Shown here: positions 16,424 through 24,840 of the stretch, piece after piece
Position numbering within the stretch: the first letter of the stretch is position 1
How the letters are laid out: each line of letters begins with the position of its first letter
NCBI RefSeq assembly: GCF_900240285.1
Contig: NZ_OESS01000003.1
Span: 434,001-498,000 of the forward strand
From: Halobacillus sp. Marseille-P3879
GTDB lineage: Bacteria; Bacillota; Bacilli; Bacillales; Halobacillaceae
DNA length: 64,000 nucleotides
Direction of reading: 5' to 3'
The notes under the pieces: model-generated
What the model was told of the DNA's origin: nothing
What the model saw: the letters and a program-made list of their open reading frames with translations, nothing else
Databases searched by the model: none
Program-made: the position numbers and the translations under genes

Positions 16424-17002
16424 TTATTCTACTTTTCTTCTTCCGAGGAATAGCCCTGCCCCAAGTACGGTAACCATACCCCCAATGGCCATCATAGCTG
16501 GGTTTGAAGTGGCGGTGTCTGGTAAACTTCCTCCTTCATCATCTACTCGATCCATTCGATCCGCAAACACCCATTTGCCGGCTTCGTAGCTGTAATCACT
16601 CGTGAGGGTGTATTCTCCTCTTAATTGATTTTCTCCCTCCTGCGTAAGAGTATATTGACTGTCACTGACCTTTTCTAAATCATAATTTTGATCGGTTTGT
16701 AGTTGATAAGGTCCATCCATTTCTTCTATATACAATTTATCGTTTTCTTCATAAAAATAAGTGTCGAGGTAATCATCTGCTAAAGGAGCAACCATAATGC
16801 TTTTGAATTCTTCTTCCAAACGATCTTTGGAATCATAATTCACTACTTCGCCATCATCATTGGTTTCCAGGTTCATTAAGTCATTAAATTGTTGTTCCAG
16901 TTCTTCCACAGGCGGTTCTCCATGATCGTCAGCTGACACTGAAGTCTGAAATCCGAAAACTACTAAAAAAGCGAACAAAACGACAGACAACATTCTAATC
17001 AT
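16424..17002 (-). CDS. Sortase-anchored small surface protein (LPDTA)
   Basis: A 192-residue secreted protein: signal peptide ending near residue 25 (SVSADD), an acidic middle, and a complete cell-wall sorting signal at the C-terminus: LPDTA (160-164), a hydrophobic helix and the positive tail GRRKVE. LPDT[AS] is the kind of motif used by class D sortases of Bacillus rather than classical LPXTG by SrtA. The middle domain is not recognised. Start ATG with GGAGG 6 nt upstream. No sortase gene is in the window. Confidence 0.75.
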   Translation of the reverse strand: MIRMLSVVLFAFLVVFGFQTSVSADDHGEPPVEELEQQFNDLMNLETNDDGEVVNYDSKDRLEEEFKSIMVAPLADDYLDTYFYEENDKLYIEEMDGPYQLQTDQNYDLEKVSDSQYTLTQEGENQLRGEYTLTSDYSYEAGKWVFADRMDRVDDEGGSLPDTATSNPAMMAIGGMVTVLGAGLFLGRRKVE

Positions 17003-17268
17003 TATTAACCTCCTAGATAATGTATTACATTTAGTGTGTTCCGGTTATATGTTACAGTTAAACATATTTTCGTCATTTTAATGTAATATTTTTTGGTATG
17101 AGTGACGAATGTAATTTTATAGGTTTGCAAAATTAGAAATTAGATTCTAGTGAAACTGCGAAGAGTGTGAATCGTAATAGAACTATGAACCTTCATACGG
17201 GAGGATGAAAAGGAAAGGTAGTTCCTGATGCTCGACATTACAGCTAACAGCCCAAAGGAGGAAATATA

Positions 17269-17376
17269 ATGGGATTCATTCTCGTTTTTTTAGGGATTAT
17301 CTCTTCTGCGGTGTTTTTAATATTCTGGGGGAAATCTGGAAATGAGTGGGGTTCTTCAGGCGAGGGAAAAAAGTAA
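17269..17376 (+). CDS. 35-residue membrane peptide
   Basis: A short frame with an excellent ribosome site (AAAGGAGG, 8 nt before ATG) encodes a single hydrophobic helix (FILVFLGIISSAVFLIFW) and a glycine/serine-rich polar tail. It lies 39 nt before the SHOCT-domain gene and probably shares its transcript. No family is recognised. Confidence 0.5.
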   Translation: MGFILVFLGIISSAVFLIFWGKSGNEWGSSGEGKK

Positions 17377-17415
17377 ATAATGCTGTTTTAATAAACAGGA
17401 GGAGGGGCAGAGACA

Positions 17416-17769
17416 TTGGCTTCTCGTTATCGTATAAAACCAAGTAAGAGTGCGTCGGTTTTGGGGATAGTAATCGGCTGTATATTTATATTTGCAGGAA
17501 TTACCTTATCATCTCAGTTAGGAACATTTGGGATCATTTGGACGATCGCTGCAATAGTCATTACAGGTTATCACGTGCTCAATTTGTGCTCTGATAGTGG
17601 AGCATCTGTTTATCGAGCTGATCTTGAAAAAGAGGGTGCTCCCCAGGCTGGGAGCTCAAATGACCCCGAAACCCAAATAAGGCAGCTTCACCGTCTGAAA
17701 GAGGATAACATGATTAGTAAAGAGGAATATCAAAAGAAAAAAACGGAGTTATTAAATACGAAGTGGTAA
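17416..17769 (+). CDS. SHOCT-domain membrane protein
   Basis: A 117-residue protein with two hydrophobic helices (about 14-31 and 37-54) and a C-terminal SHOCT domain (about 87-116, QIRQLHRLKEDNMISKEEY), a short helical module found at the ends of bacterial membrane and secreted proteins. Start TTG at 17416 with AGGAGGAGG upstream. Function unknown. It follows the 35-residue membrane peptide. Confidence 0.7.
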   Translation: MASRYRIKPSKSASVLGIVIGCIFIFAGITLSSQLGTFGIIWTIAAIVITGYHVLNLCSDSGASVYRADLEKEGAPQAGSSNDPETQIRQLHRLKEDNMISKEEYQKKKTELLNTKW

Positions 17770-18046
17770 GGGTTTTTCAAAATCTAGATGGAGAATGTTT
17801 TATTCTAACGATGGAAGTTAATTGAACAAGCCTACTCATAACATTCTTGAACGGATTATCCTTCATAAGTAAATATAATGAGAGCATAAATTAGCACTGT
17901 TACGCTAACTTAGTCCTGCGAATTCTTGAAGTGACAGGAGTTAGTAAGGTCAAAGCAAGTTCGTTCAATATAGAAGAACATGCGTAAGTGTTATGGGATT
18001 TTTATTAATTGAACCATAGTTCGTCATTGAAGGAGTTCTATTCGGA

Positions 18047-18175
18047 ATGGTAGGATGGCATTCCTTTAAAAAGCCCAATAATCAGCAGGTGTGGTTAGTA
18101 TTTTGTATGATTGGTGTAATTATAGGTGGAGTGACGGGATGGTTAGAGGTTAATTTGCTTAAAGCTGAGATATAA
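18047..18175 (+). CDS. Possible small membrane protein or gene remnant
   Basis: An open frame of 42 codons encodes a polar start and one hydrophobic helix (VWLVFCMIGVIIGGVTGWL). AAGGAG is 11 nt before the ATG. The same frame extends upstream through a single TAG to another ATG at 17991, so it could be the tail of a broken gene. The rest of the 17770-18246 gap shows no feature I can support. Confidence 0.35.
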   Translation: MVGWHSFKKPNNQQVWLVFCMIGVIIGGVTGWLEVNLLKAEI

Positions 18176-18207
18176 CAACCACAAAATTACTCCTGAGAAC
18201 ATAAGAA

Positions 18208-18243
18208 AAGGAACTTCTTCATTAAGAGAAGCTCCCTTTCCAT
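18208..18243 (-). terminator. Terminator of alaT
   Basis: On the minus strand GGGAGCTTCTC pairs with GAAGAAGTTCC and is followed by TTTTCTT. Confidence 0.6.
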
Positions 18244-18246
18244 AGT

Positions 18247-19413
18247 TTATTTGCGCTTTTCTACGAACCGTTTGATACGATCCATTGCTTGATCCAGTTG
18301 TTTCAGGGAGGTTGCGTAGGAACAGCGGATGTAGCCTTCTCCACTGGTTCCGAATACTTCTCCGGGCACGACAGCAACCTGCTCTTCCTGCAGCAGCTGC
18401 TCTGCAAATTCAGCCGAAGATAATCCAGTCGCTTTAATGGAAGGAAAGGCATAAAAGGCGCCGCCCGGATTTGGGCACTCTAATCCAATTTCATTTAAGC
18501 TGCTTACAATAAAATTCCTTCTTTGCTTATAGCTTTCGATCATTTCGTGGACACTGGGTTCTCCGTTCTTCATCGCTTCCAATGCAGCATGCTGGGCCAT
18601 GGTAGGTGCGCACATCATCGTGTACTGATGGATTTTTACCATGCTTTCAATGATTTCTGACGGTCCTGCTGCATAGCCGAGACGCCATCCTGTCATAGCA
18701 AAAGCTTTTGAAAAACCACTGATTAGAATGGTGCGTTCTTCCATGTCTGGGAGAGCCGCAAAGCTTGTGTACGCTTCATCATAGGTGAGTTCAGCATAAA
18801 TTTCATCAGACAAAACGAGCAGATCGTGTTTTTCAATCACGGTTGCCAGCTGTTCCAATTCCTGACGTGATAAGAAGGTTCCAGTCGGGTTATTCGGATT
18901 ACACAGCATAATGGCTTTCGTTCTCGGTGTAATTGCTTCTTCAATTTGTTCCGGTTTTAGTTTGAAATCATTTTCCGGTTTAGTCTGAATGGTCACTGGT
19001 GTACCCCCGGCTAAACTGACAGTCGGTACATAAGCCACAAAGCTTGGTTCGACCACAAGAACCTCATCTCCGGGCTCAATCACTGTCCGCAATGCAAGGT
19101 CGATTGCTTGACTGGCTCCAACAGTGACAATAACCTGATCTTCCGGTTTATATGAAAGTTGAAAGTTTCTTTTTAAATAACCGCTGATTTCCTGACGAAG
19201 CTCCAGCATACCGGCATTTTCCGTATAAGACGTGTAACCTTGTTCAAGAGCATGAAAGCTCTGCTCGATAAAGTTCCACGGAGTAACGAAATCAGGCTCG
19301 CCAACTCCAAGGGAAATTACATCGTCCATCTGTGCCGCTAAGTCAAAAAAGCGACGGATACCTGAGGGCTTTAAATCCGCTATTTGCTTAGACACATATG
19401 AGGTTTTATTCAT
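18247..19413 (-). CDS. alaT: Aminotransferase, AlaT (YugH) type
   Basis: A 388-residue class I aminotransferase with the PLP lysine in SGFSKAFAMTGWRLGYAAG (about residue 233), the NPNNPTG motif (about 170) and the C-terminal carboxylate-binding arginine in YIRCSYA. With the Lrp/AsnC gene overlapping directly upstream by 4 nt, the pair matches B. subtilis alaR-alaT (yugG-yugH), where the enzyme makes alanine from pyruvate. PatA, which acts in lysine and aromatic metabolism, is a close relative, so the exact substrate is inferred from context. Confidence 0.75.
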   Translation of the reverse strand: MNKTSYVSKQIADLKPSGIRRFFDLAAQMDDVISLGVGEPDFVTPWNFIEQSFHALEQGYTSYTENAGMLELRQEISGYLKRNFQLSYKPEDQVIVTVGASQAIDLALRTVIEPGDEVLVVEPSFVAYVPTVSLAGGTPVTIQTKPENDFKLKPEQIEEAITPRTKAIMLCNPNNPTGTFLSRQELEQLATVIEKHDLLVLSDEIYAELTYDEAYTSFAALPDMEERTILISGFSKAFAMTGWRLGYAAGPSEIIESMVKIHQYTMMCAPTMAQHAALEAMKNGEPSVHEMIESYKQRRNFIVSSLNEIGLECPNPGGAFYAFPSIKATGLSSAEFAEQLLQEEQVAVVPGEVFGTSGEGYIRCSYATSLKQLDQAMDRIKRFVEKRK

Positions 19414-19922
19414 GGTGATACCACAATTCTTTTATCGTCGTCATCATCGTCATGAAGAATAATGCCGTCATGCTTATAACGTTTTAATACGAAATGCGTC
19501 GTCGTTGACAGTACGGAATCAAGCGTGGACAATTTCTCAGAAATGAAATTTCCGATTTCTGTCATTGTTTCTCCTTTTACAGAAACAGAAAGATCATATG
19601 CGCCTGACATTAAATATACAGCTTTCACCTCAGGAAAACGATAAATACGTTCAGCTACTTTATCAAACCCGACCCCGCGAGCCGGAGTGACTTTGACATC
19701 AACCATTGCAGTAACTTCTTCTACATCGAGTACTTTGGCCCAGTCGATCAGCGTAGAATAGCCAAGTATGGCCTTCTTTTCTTCCAAGTCACTAAGCAGC
19801 TGCTGTACCTCATCTATACTCTTACCCATTAGCTTTGCAATTTTGCTAACTTCTAAATTAGCGTTTTTCTCGATTAACTTTAACAATTCTACTTCCGTTT
19901 CTTTCACTTTAAACACACCCAC
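19410..19922 (-). CDS. alaR: Lrp/AsnC-family regulator, AlaR (YugG) type
   Basis: A regulator of about 165-170 residues: an N-terminal winged helix (about 10-60) and a C-terminal RAM ligand-binding domain (about 75-150) ending LSTTTHFVLKRYK. It overlaps alaT by ATGA and likely controls it in response to an amino acid. The start is uncertain: GTG codons at 19922, 19916 and 19907 are all possible, and none has a strong ribosome site. The C-terminus carries an unusual HDDDDDDKR tail. Confidence 0.75.
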   Translation of the reverse strand: MGVFKVKETEVELLKLIEKNANLEVSKIAKLMGKSIDEVQQLLSDLEEKKAILGYSTLIDWAKVLDVEEVTAMVDVKVTPARGVGFDKVAERIYRFPEVKAVYLMSGAYDLSVSVKGETMTEIGNFISEKLSTLDSVLSTTTHFVLKRYKHDGIILHDDDDDDKRIVVSP

Positions 19923-20118
19923 TTTTTAAGTTGTACTATGCTCCATTCTACCAAGGTTTTCACCAGAACTAAAACCTTAATCATACTAGTTCGCGCATTC
20001 CTTATTTTTTTGACTATACTCTTTCCATTACTTAGAAAAAGAGGCTTCAATAATTGAAACAAAATTATATATCAATCGTTAAATAATGGAGGAGACTCTG
20101 GGAGATGGTTAAAAAGTT

Positions 20119-20220
20119 GTGCGAATGAAATTGGACAATAGCGATGAAGGCATGGTTGTCGATTTTAAGGGCATCTGCAGCTTAGTTGACGGCGCCCATT
20201 TTTACGGGCGTAATACATAA
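20119..20220 (+). pseudogene. Possible fragment of a QueD-like gene
   Basis: A 33-codon frame contains MKLDNSDEGMVVDFKGICSL, which resembles the GMVVDF segment of 6-carboxytetrahydropterin synthase (QueD). The zinc-binding histidine motifs of a complete enzyme are missing on both sides. It looks like a leftover. Otherwise 19923-20252 holds only a CGCCC/GGGCG hairpin at about 20192-20210. Confidence 0.3.
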
Positions 20221-20252
20221 CAAATCAATTCTAAAAAAAGGGAGGTTATTTT

Positions 20253-20513
20253 ATGGAAACGAATCAAACGAGTACTCATTCTATCCTTTCATTAACATTA
20301 GGCGTGCTGTCTATTCTGATATCCCTTGGAATAGGAACTGGTATTGCAGGCGTGGTTCTTTCAAAGAAGGCTTCAACCGTAATTAGAAATACTAATCAAG
20401 GCGGCAAAGGGATGGCAGTCTCAGGAATGATTCTAAGCATAGCGGGAATCATCCTTCAGCTGTTAGTATTGCTTTCAATCATCACATTTATGATGCTGAT
20501 TGATGCAGGGTGA
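20253..20513 (+). CDS. DUF4190 small membrane protein
   Basis: An 86-residue protein with two hydrophobic helices (about 10-33 and 52-82) linked by a short basic loop (SKKASTVIRNTNQGGKGMAVSG), the hallmark of DUF4190. GGGAGG lies 8 nt before the ATG. Function unknown. Confidence 0.75.
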   Translation: METNQTSTHSILSLTLGVLSILISLGIGTGIAGVVLSKKASTVIRNTNQGGKGMAVSGMILSIAGIILQLLVLLSIITFMMLIDAG

Positions 20514-20732
20514 TTTTATTATTCATTGAAGTTAGGCTACAGCGTATACTTTTCATTTAATAAGGCATGAGGGAAGGTGAACAAATTGTTTTAAATTGAC
20601 TGACTGAACGAGGGTGCTCAGTTTGTTGAGGGAAGTTTACAGTGGATGGATGTAGATAAATCAACTATAGGGAGACTTGGGGGTTGCACTGTATTTCTAT
20701 AAGTGTCTTGAAGAACAGGAAAGTTAAAATAA

Positions 20733-20766
20733 AAAAGCACACAACAGAAAATAGCTGCGTGCTTTG
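20733..20766 (-). terminator. Terminator of the CorC/HlyC-type gene
   Basis: On the minus strand AAAGCACGC pairs with GTGTGCTTT, followed by a run of T. Confidence 0.7.
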
Positions 20767-20774
20767 AAAGAAAA

Positions 20775-22082
20775 CTATGCAATGACTTCGTCGTCCTCAG
20801 GTTCTGGCCAAACTTCAATTTTTTGAATTTGAGCATCCTCTTTTTGAATGACTTTAAAGTAAAACGTATCTCCAGTAATCACTGTACCTTCTATGGCATC
20901 TACATTGTTTTTTAAGATCCAGCCTGAAATGGTGTCGACTTCTCCGTTTTTTAAGTCGATGTCAAAATAATTATTTACATCAGAAATAGAGGTTTTTCCA
21001 TCTAATGTGTAGGTGCCGTTTTTATTTTTCGTAATATCTTGTTCTTCTTCCTGGTCGAATTCATCGCGTATGTCACCAACGATTTCTTCTATTATATCTT
21101 CAACCGTTACAATACCAGAAGTTCCACCATATTCATCCGTTAGGACTACGAGGTGAGTGTTTTCTTTTTGCATTCTAATCAGCAGGTCATGAATAGGGAT
21201 ATTTTCAAATACCCTGATAACAGGATGGACATAAGTTTCTAATGTTTCGATTTCTTCTAATCCTTCTCGAAAAAGCTCTTTAATGTGAATGACTCCGATT
21301 ATATGATCTTTATCCCCTTGGATAACCGGATATCTCGTAAACCTTTCATTTTTAATATAAGTTAAAGAATCCTTGGTCGGATCTTTAATATCTATAACAG
21401 AGATTTCTGTTCGAGGAACCATAATTTCTTTGGCTGTTCTGTTGTCGAATTCAAATATTCGATCGACGTACTCATATTCAGATTGATTGATTTCTCCATT
21501 TTCGTAACTTTCGGTAAGAATATGACGCAGTTCCTCTTCAGAATGAACTTCATCAGATTCTTTTGCGGTCTGGTATCCAAGCATGCGGATCAATAAGTTT
21601 GCTGAACCGTTTAAAAGCCATATTAATGGATACATCAGCTTACTATAGAGAATTAATGGGGTGGCTAACATTAAAGTAATGGCCTCCGCTTTCTGTATAG
21701 CCATTGTCTTAGGTGCCAGTTCTCCCAAAACTACGTGCAAGAAAGTGATAATGAAAAACGCAATAGCAAAGCTTATGGTGTGAGATACTCCGGATGGCAG
21801 GTTAGCTCCTTCCAGTAACGGGTACAAAATGACTTCTAACGTTGGCTCACCCAGCCAGCCCAAGCCTAAGGCGGTAATTGTAATCCCTAATTGACAAGCT
21901 GAAAGGTAATAATCAAGGTTATTCGTTAATTTCAACGCCTTTTTAGCCTTTTTATCTCCATCATTTGCCCTGGCTTCCATTTTCGTCTTCCTTACTTTAA
22001 CAATCGCAAATTCGCTTGCAACGAAAAAAGCTGTTAAAAGAATTAACAACGCAACCGCTGCAAGCTTCATCGACGTTTCCAT
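20775..22082 (-). CDS. CNNM/CorC-type membrane protein (hemolysin family)
   Basis: A 435-residue protein: N-terminal DUF21 transmembrane domain (about 1-195, with four hydrophobic segments and SEFAIVKVRKTKMEA), a CBS pair (about 215-335, MVPRTEISV and ILVTVEDIIEEIVGDI-like end), and a C-terminal CorC_HlyC domain (about 345-430). Relatives (B. subtilis YhdP, MpfA/CNNM) export magnesium or affect its balance. The 'hemolysin' name is historical. A palindromic hairpin sits in its leader directly before the ribosome site AAAGGGG. Confidence 0.8.
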   Translation of the reverse strand: METSMKLAAVALLILLTAFFVASEFAIVKVRKTKMEARANDGDKKAKKALKLTNNLDYYLSACQLGITITALGLGWLGEPTLEVILYPLLEGANLPSGVSHTISFAIAFFIITFLHVVLGELAPKTMAIQKAEAITLMLATPLILYSKLMYPLIWLLNGSANLLIRMLGYQTAKESDEVHSEEELRHILTESYENGEINQSEYEYVDRIFEFDNRTAKEIMVPRTEISVIDIKDPTKDSLTYIKNERFTRYPVIQGDKDHIIGVIHIKELFREGLEEIETLETYVHPVIRVFENIPIHDLLIRMQKENTHLVVLTDEYGGTSGIVTVEDIIEEIVGDIRDEFDQEEEQDITKNKNGTYTLDGKTSISDVNNYFDIDLKNGEVDTISGWILKNNVDAIEGTVITGDTFYFKVIQKEDAQIQKIEVWPEPEDDEVIA

Positions 22083-22102
22083 AGCATATCCCCTTTAAAA
22101 TT

Positions 22103-22131
22103 AAATGGTAAGTGTTTGTCACTTACCATTT
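22103..22131. promoter_or_regulatory. Perfect inverted repeat in the CorC-type gene leader
   Basis: AAATGGTAAGTG-TTTGT-CACTTACCATTT is a perfect 12-bp inverted repeat 20 nt upstream of the start. It could be a TetR-type operator or an RNA hairpin. It lacks a T-run, so it is not a terminator. The rest of the gap (22132-22681) shows only short unsupported frames. Confidence 0.5.
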
Positions 22132-22681
22132 ATATTAACCGAAAAATCAAAAAATGACTAATTTTAAAATTAAAAATCTATCAAAACGTCCGTTTGAAAC
22201 GTGATAAGAGCTGAAGCGTATTGTAGTTAAGGATTTATTACTGGACGTGTAGAAAGCTGGCTAATAATCGGAGAAGTCGGGATCTGTAAAAAAAGCTCAA
22301 AAATGAAGGTTCACTTCGTAAAGATAGATGCGGAAGGGAAAAAACAAGGAATTGAGGGAAGTTCCAAAGAATTTCTTAACTTCTATCTGTCTATAAGAGT
22401 GTAAGTGTACGATACTTATTTTAATAGTTGAAGGGGGATTCTATTTTGAAAAACGTGGCACGTCGTAAAGAAATGAAGGATTGACCTCATGACTAAAAGC
22501 CTTAAAAGTAGTTAATCCTTAATAGGGAGTGGGTTTATTAAACCGGTGTTACAGACTTAGTTTATCTCAAATGTCTTCTTCGTTCGTACACATCGATCCG
22601 TGTTTAGAAACAGATTTCTTTTCTTCCTTAAAATAATTTGAAATAATAATTCTCATCATTAAAGAAAGAGGGAGATCACAA

Positions 22682-23782
22682 TTGAGTCATACAAATGTAT
22701 CGACAGAACCTTTATTTAAACCATTTACAAGTAAAAATATAAATTTACCGAACCGAACGGTGATGGCCCCGATGACCCGGGGTTTTTCACCTGGGGGCAT
22801 TCCTAATGAGGAGGTAGTTGCTTATTACCGCCGCCGTGCGGAAAACAATGTCGGCCTGATTGTTACAGAAGGAACGGGCATTAATCATCCATCTTCTGTT
22901 TCTGGTGACAGCATCCCTCTTTTTCATGGGGAAGCGTTAAACGGGTGGTCCCGGGTAGTAGAGGAAGTCCATAATGCAGGAGGTAAAATCGTACCGCAGT
23001 TGTGGCACGTAGGAATGACCCGTAAGGAAGGGGAGCTTCCTAATGAAGAAACCTTACCAGTCGGTCCATCTGGATTAAACCTGGACGGGGAGAAGGTAAC
23101 CGAATCGATGACGGAAGAAGAAGTGGTCAATATGGTAGAGGCCTATGCACAGGCAGCTGCTGATGCTAAGCGTATTGGGTTCGACGGGATTGAACTTCAT
23201 GGAGCTCATGGTTATTTGATTGACCAGTTCTTTTGGGAACAGACGAACAAACGGACTGACCGCTATGGTGGTGATCTTGTTGGGCGCACACAGTTTGCTG
23301 TTGAGGTAGTGGAAGCCTGCCGCCGTGAAGTGGGTCCTGATTTCCCTATCATTTTCCGTTTCTCTCAATGGAAAATGAATGACTATAATGCAAAGCTTGC
23401 AAAAACACCGGACGAATTGGCGAATTTCTTACAGCCGCTTGTTAACGCGGGAGTGGATATTTTCCACTGCTCCACACGCCGTTTCTGGGAGCCGGAATTT
23501 GAAGGGTCTGATTTGAACCTGGCAGGGTGGACGAAGAAGCTGACAGGCAAACCTGTTATATCTGTTGGTTCTGTAGGATTAAATGGAGAGTTCACCAGCT
23601 TCTCCGGTGCTGAAACGACAAGCCTTGATGGCTTAATTGAAAAGCTCGACAGGGAAGAGTTTGATTTAGTAGCCATTGGTCGATCCCTCTTAATGGATCC
23701 AGAGTGGGTGCGAAAAGTAGAAGAGGGCAGAGCTGATGATTTACTGCCTTTTGAGAAAGCAGCCCTTCAAAAACTATATTAA
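22682..23782 (+). CDS. Old yellow enzyme-type NADH:flavin oxidoreductase
   Basis: A 366-residue FMN barrel enzyme. Family marks are PNRTVMAPMTRG near the N-terminus, HGAHGYLIDQFFWEQTNKRTDRYGG (about 178-202, substrate and FMN contacts) and the phosphate-binding AIGRSLLMDP near the C-terminus. It reduces activated C=C bonds. The start is TTG at 22682 with AGAGGGAG upstream. Single gene; natural substrate unknown. Confidence 0.85.
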   Translation: MSHTNVSTEPLFKPFTSKNINLPNRTVMAPMTRGFSPGGIPNEEVVAYYRRRAENNVGLIVTEGTGINHPSSVSGDSIPLFHGEALNGWSRVVEEVHNAGGKIVPQLWHVGMTRKEGELPNEETLPVGPSGLNLDGEKVTESMTEEEVVNMVEAYAQAAADAKRIGFDGIELHGAHGYLIDQFFWEQTNKRTDRYGGDLVGRTQFAVEVVEACRREVGPDFPIIFRFSQWKMNDYNAKLAKTPDELANFLQPLVNAGVDIFHCSTRRFWEPEFEGSDLNLAGWTKKLTGKPVISVGSVGLNGEFTSFSGAETTSLDGLIEKLDREEFDLVAIGRSLLMDPEWVRKVEEGRADDLLPFEKAALQKLY

Positions 23783-23789
23783 TAAAAGA

Positions 23790-23821
23790 AACAGGTGCTC
23801 CATATAATGGGGCACCTGTTA
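23790..23821. terminator. Bidirectional terminator
   Basis: AACAGGTGC-TCCATATAATGGG-GCACCTGTT forms a strong stem between two convergent genes. Confidence 0.75.
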
Positions 23822-23834
23822 TTAATCAATTATT

Positions 23835-24674
23835 TTATTTACGAGGATCTACATAATCAGGGTAGTCCGTAATAATTCCATCGGCTCCTACTTCTAATAA
23901 GTAATCTGCAGACTCCTGGTCACGGACCGTCCATGGGTGGGTTTGCATGCCATACTCATGAATGCGTTCTACAAGCTCCGTATCGATCATAGCCATATTC
24001 GGGTTCACGTATTCCGCATAGGAGGAAAATTCAATCATCTGCTCATTGGAAATGCCGTCACCGCTGTAGCTTAACAGGACTCCTACTGGAACGTCCGGAA
24101 GAATAGAATGAAAAGCTTGGACGGAATTATGCTCAAAGGATTGAACGATAATTTTGTCGTTGTTTGGCTTATCAAGGTTACGCTTCTTGAGTTCCTCCGC
24201 GATCTTTTCTTCAATCCCTGGGTAAAGGGAAGGAGATTTCATTTCAATAAGGATACCGATTTTTCCTTTATACTCATCAAGGACTTCACCTAGTGTAGGA
24301 ATTTTTTCGCCGGCAAATTCTTCACCAAAGAAACTGCCTGCGTCAAGCTGCTGCAGTTCATCGTATGTAAGGTCACCTACTTTTCCTGTTCCATCAGTGG
24401 TGCGGTCAACGGTTGTGTCATGAATGACTACGAGTTCTCCATCCTTACTCATCTGAACATCGATTTCAAACATGTCAGCCTTCATATTGAAAGCCTTATC
24501 GAATGCGGCCATCGTGTTCTCAGGAGCATAGCCTGAGGCGCCTCGGTGGGCGATGTTGAGTACCTGATTTTCATTTTTGATTTTACTTTGCTCAGCCAGG
24601 ACTTTTCCTTCTGTGCCGATCCACGGCATTACGAACACTCCCATCATCATTAGAATCACAGCCAGCTGCTTCAT
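23835..24674 (-). CDS. glpQ: Secreted glycerophosphodiester phosphodiesterase
   Basis: A 279-residue exported enzyme that hydrolyses glycerophosphodiesters to glycerol 3-phosphate and an alcohol. A signal peptide covers about residues 1-28. The catalytic motif HRGASGYAPENTM (about 42-54), the metal ligands in FEIDVQMSKDGELVVIHD, and IEMKSP are all present. I start at the second ATG (24674), which is 8 nt from GGGAG; the first (24680) abuts it. Single gene. Confidence 0.8.
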   Translation of the reverse strand: MKQLAVILMMMGVFVMPWIGTEGKVLAEQSKIKNENQVLNIAHRGASGYAPENTMAAFDKAFNMKADMFEIDVQMSKDGELVVIHDTTVDRTTDGTGKVGDLTYDELQQLDAGSFFGEEFAGEKIPTLGEVLDEYKGKIGILIEMKSPSLYPGIEEKIAEELKKRNLDKPNNDKIIVQSFEHNSVQAFHSILPDVPVGVLLSYSGDGISNEQMIEFSSYAEYVNPNMAMIDTELVERIHEYGMQTHPWTVRDQESADYLLEVGADGIITDYPDYVDPRK

Positions 24675-24798
24675 GTCCATCTCTCCCTTCCATCTATCTT
24701 TTCACTATCTATGATAAGGGAGGAACATTATGATAGTTTTAATCTGGTGTTTAAATTTTGTTGAGCTTTAAGTATAGACATCTTAATATCCTAAATGA

Positions 24799-24832
24799 AA
24801 AACCCTATTGAATTTCTGATTCAATAGGGTTT
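24799..24832 (-). terminator. Terminator of levB
   Basis: AAAACCCTATTGAA and its complement form a perfect 14-bp stem with a short loop just after the levB stop. Confidence 0.8.
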
Positions 24833-24840
24833 TGCTGGCT

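Noticed and set aside
22284-22400. Short frame (MKVHFVKIDAEGKKQG start) before the OYE gene
   Set aside because: No ribosome site and no family; could be a leftover but cannot be supported.
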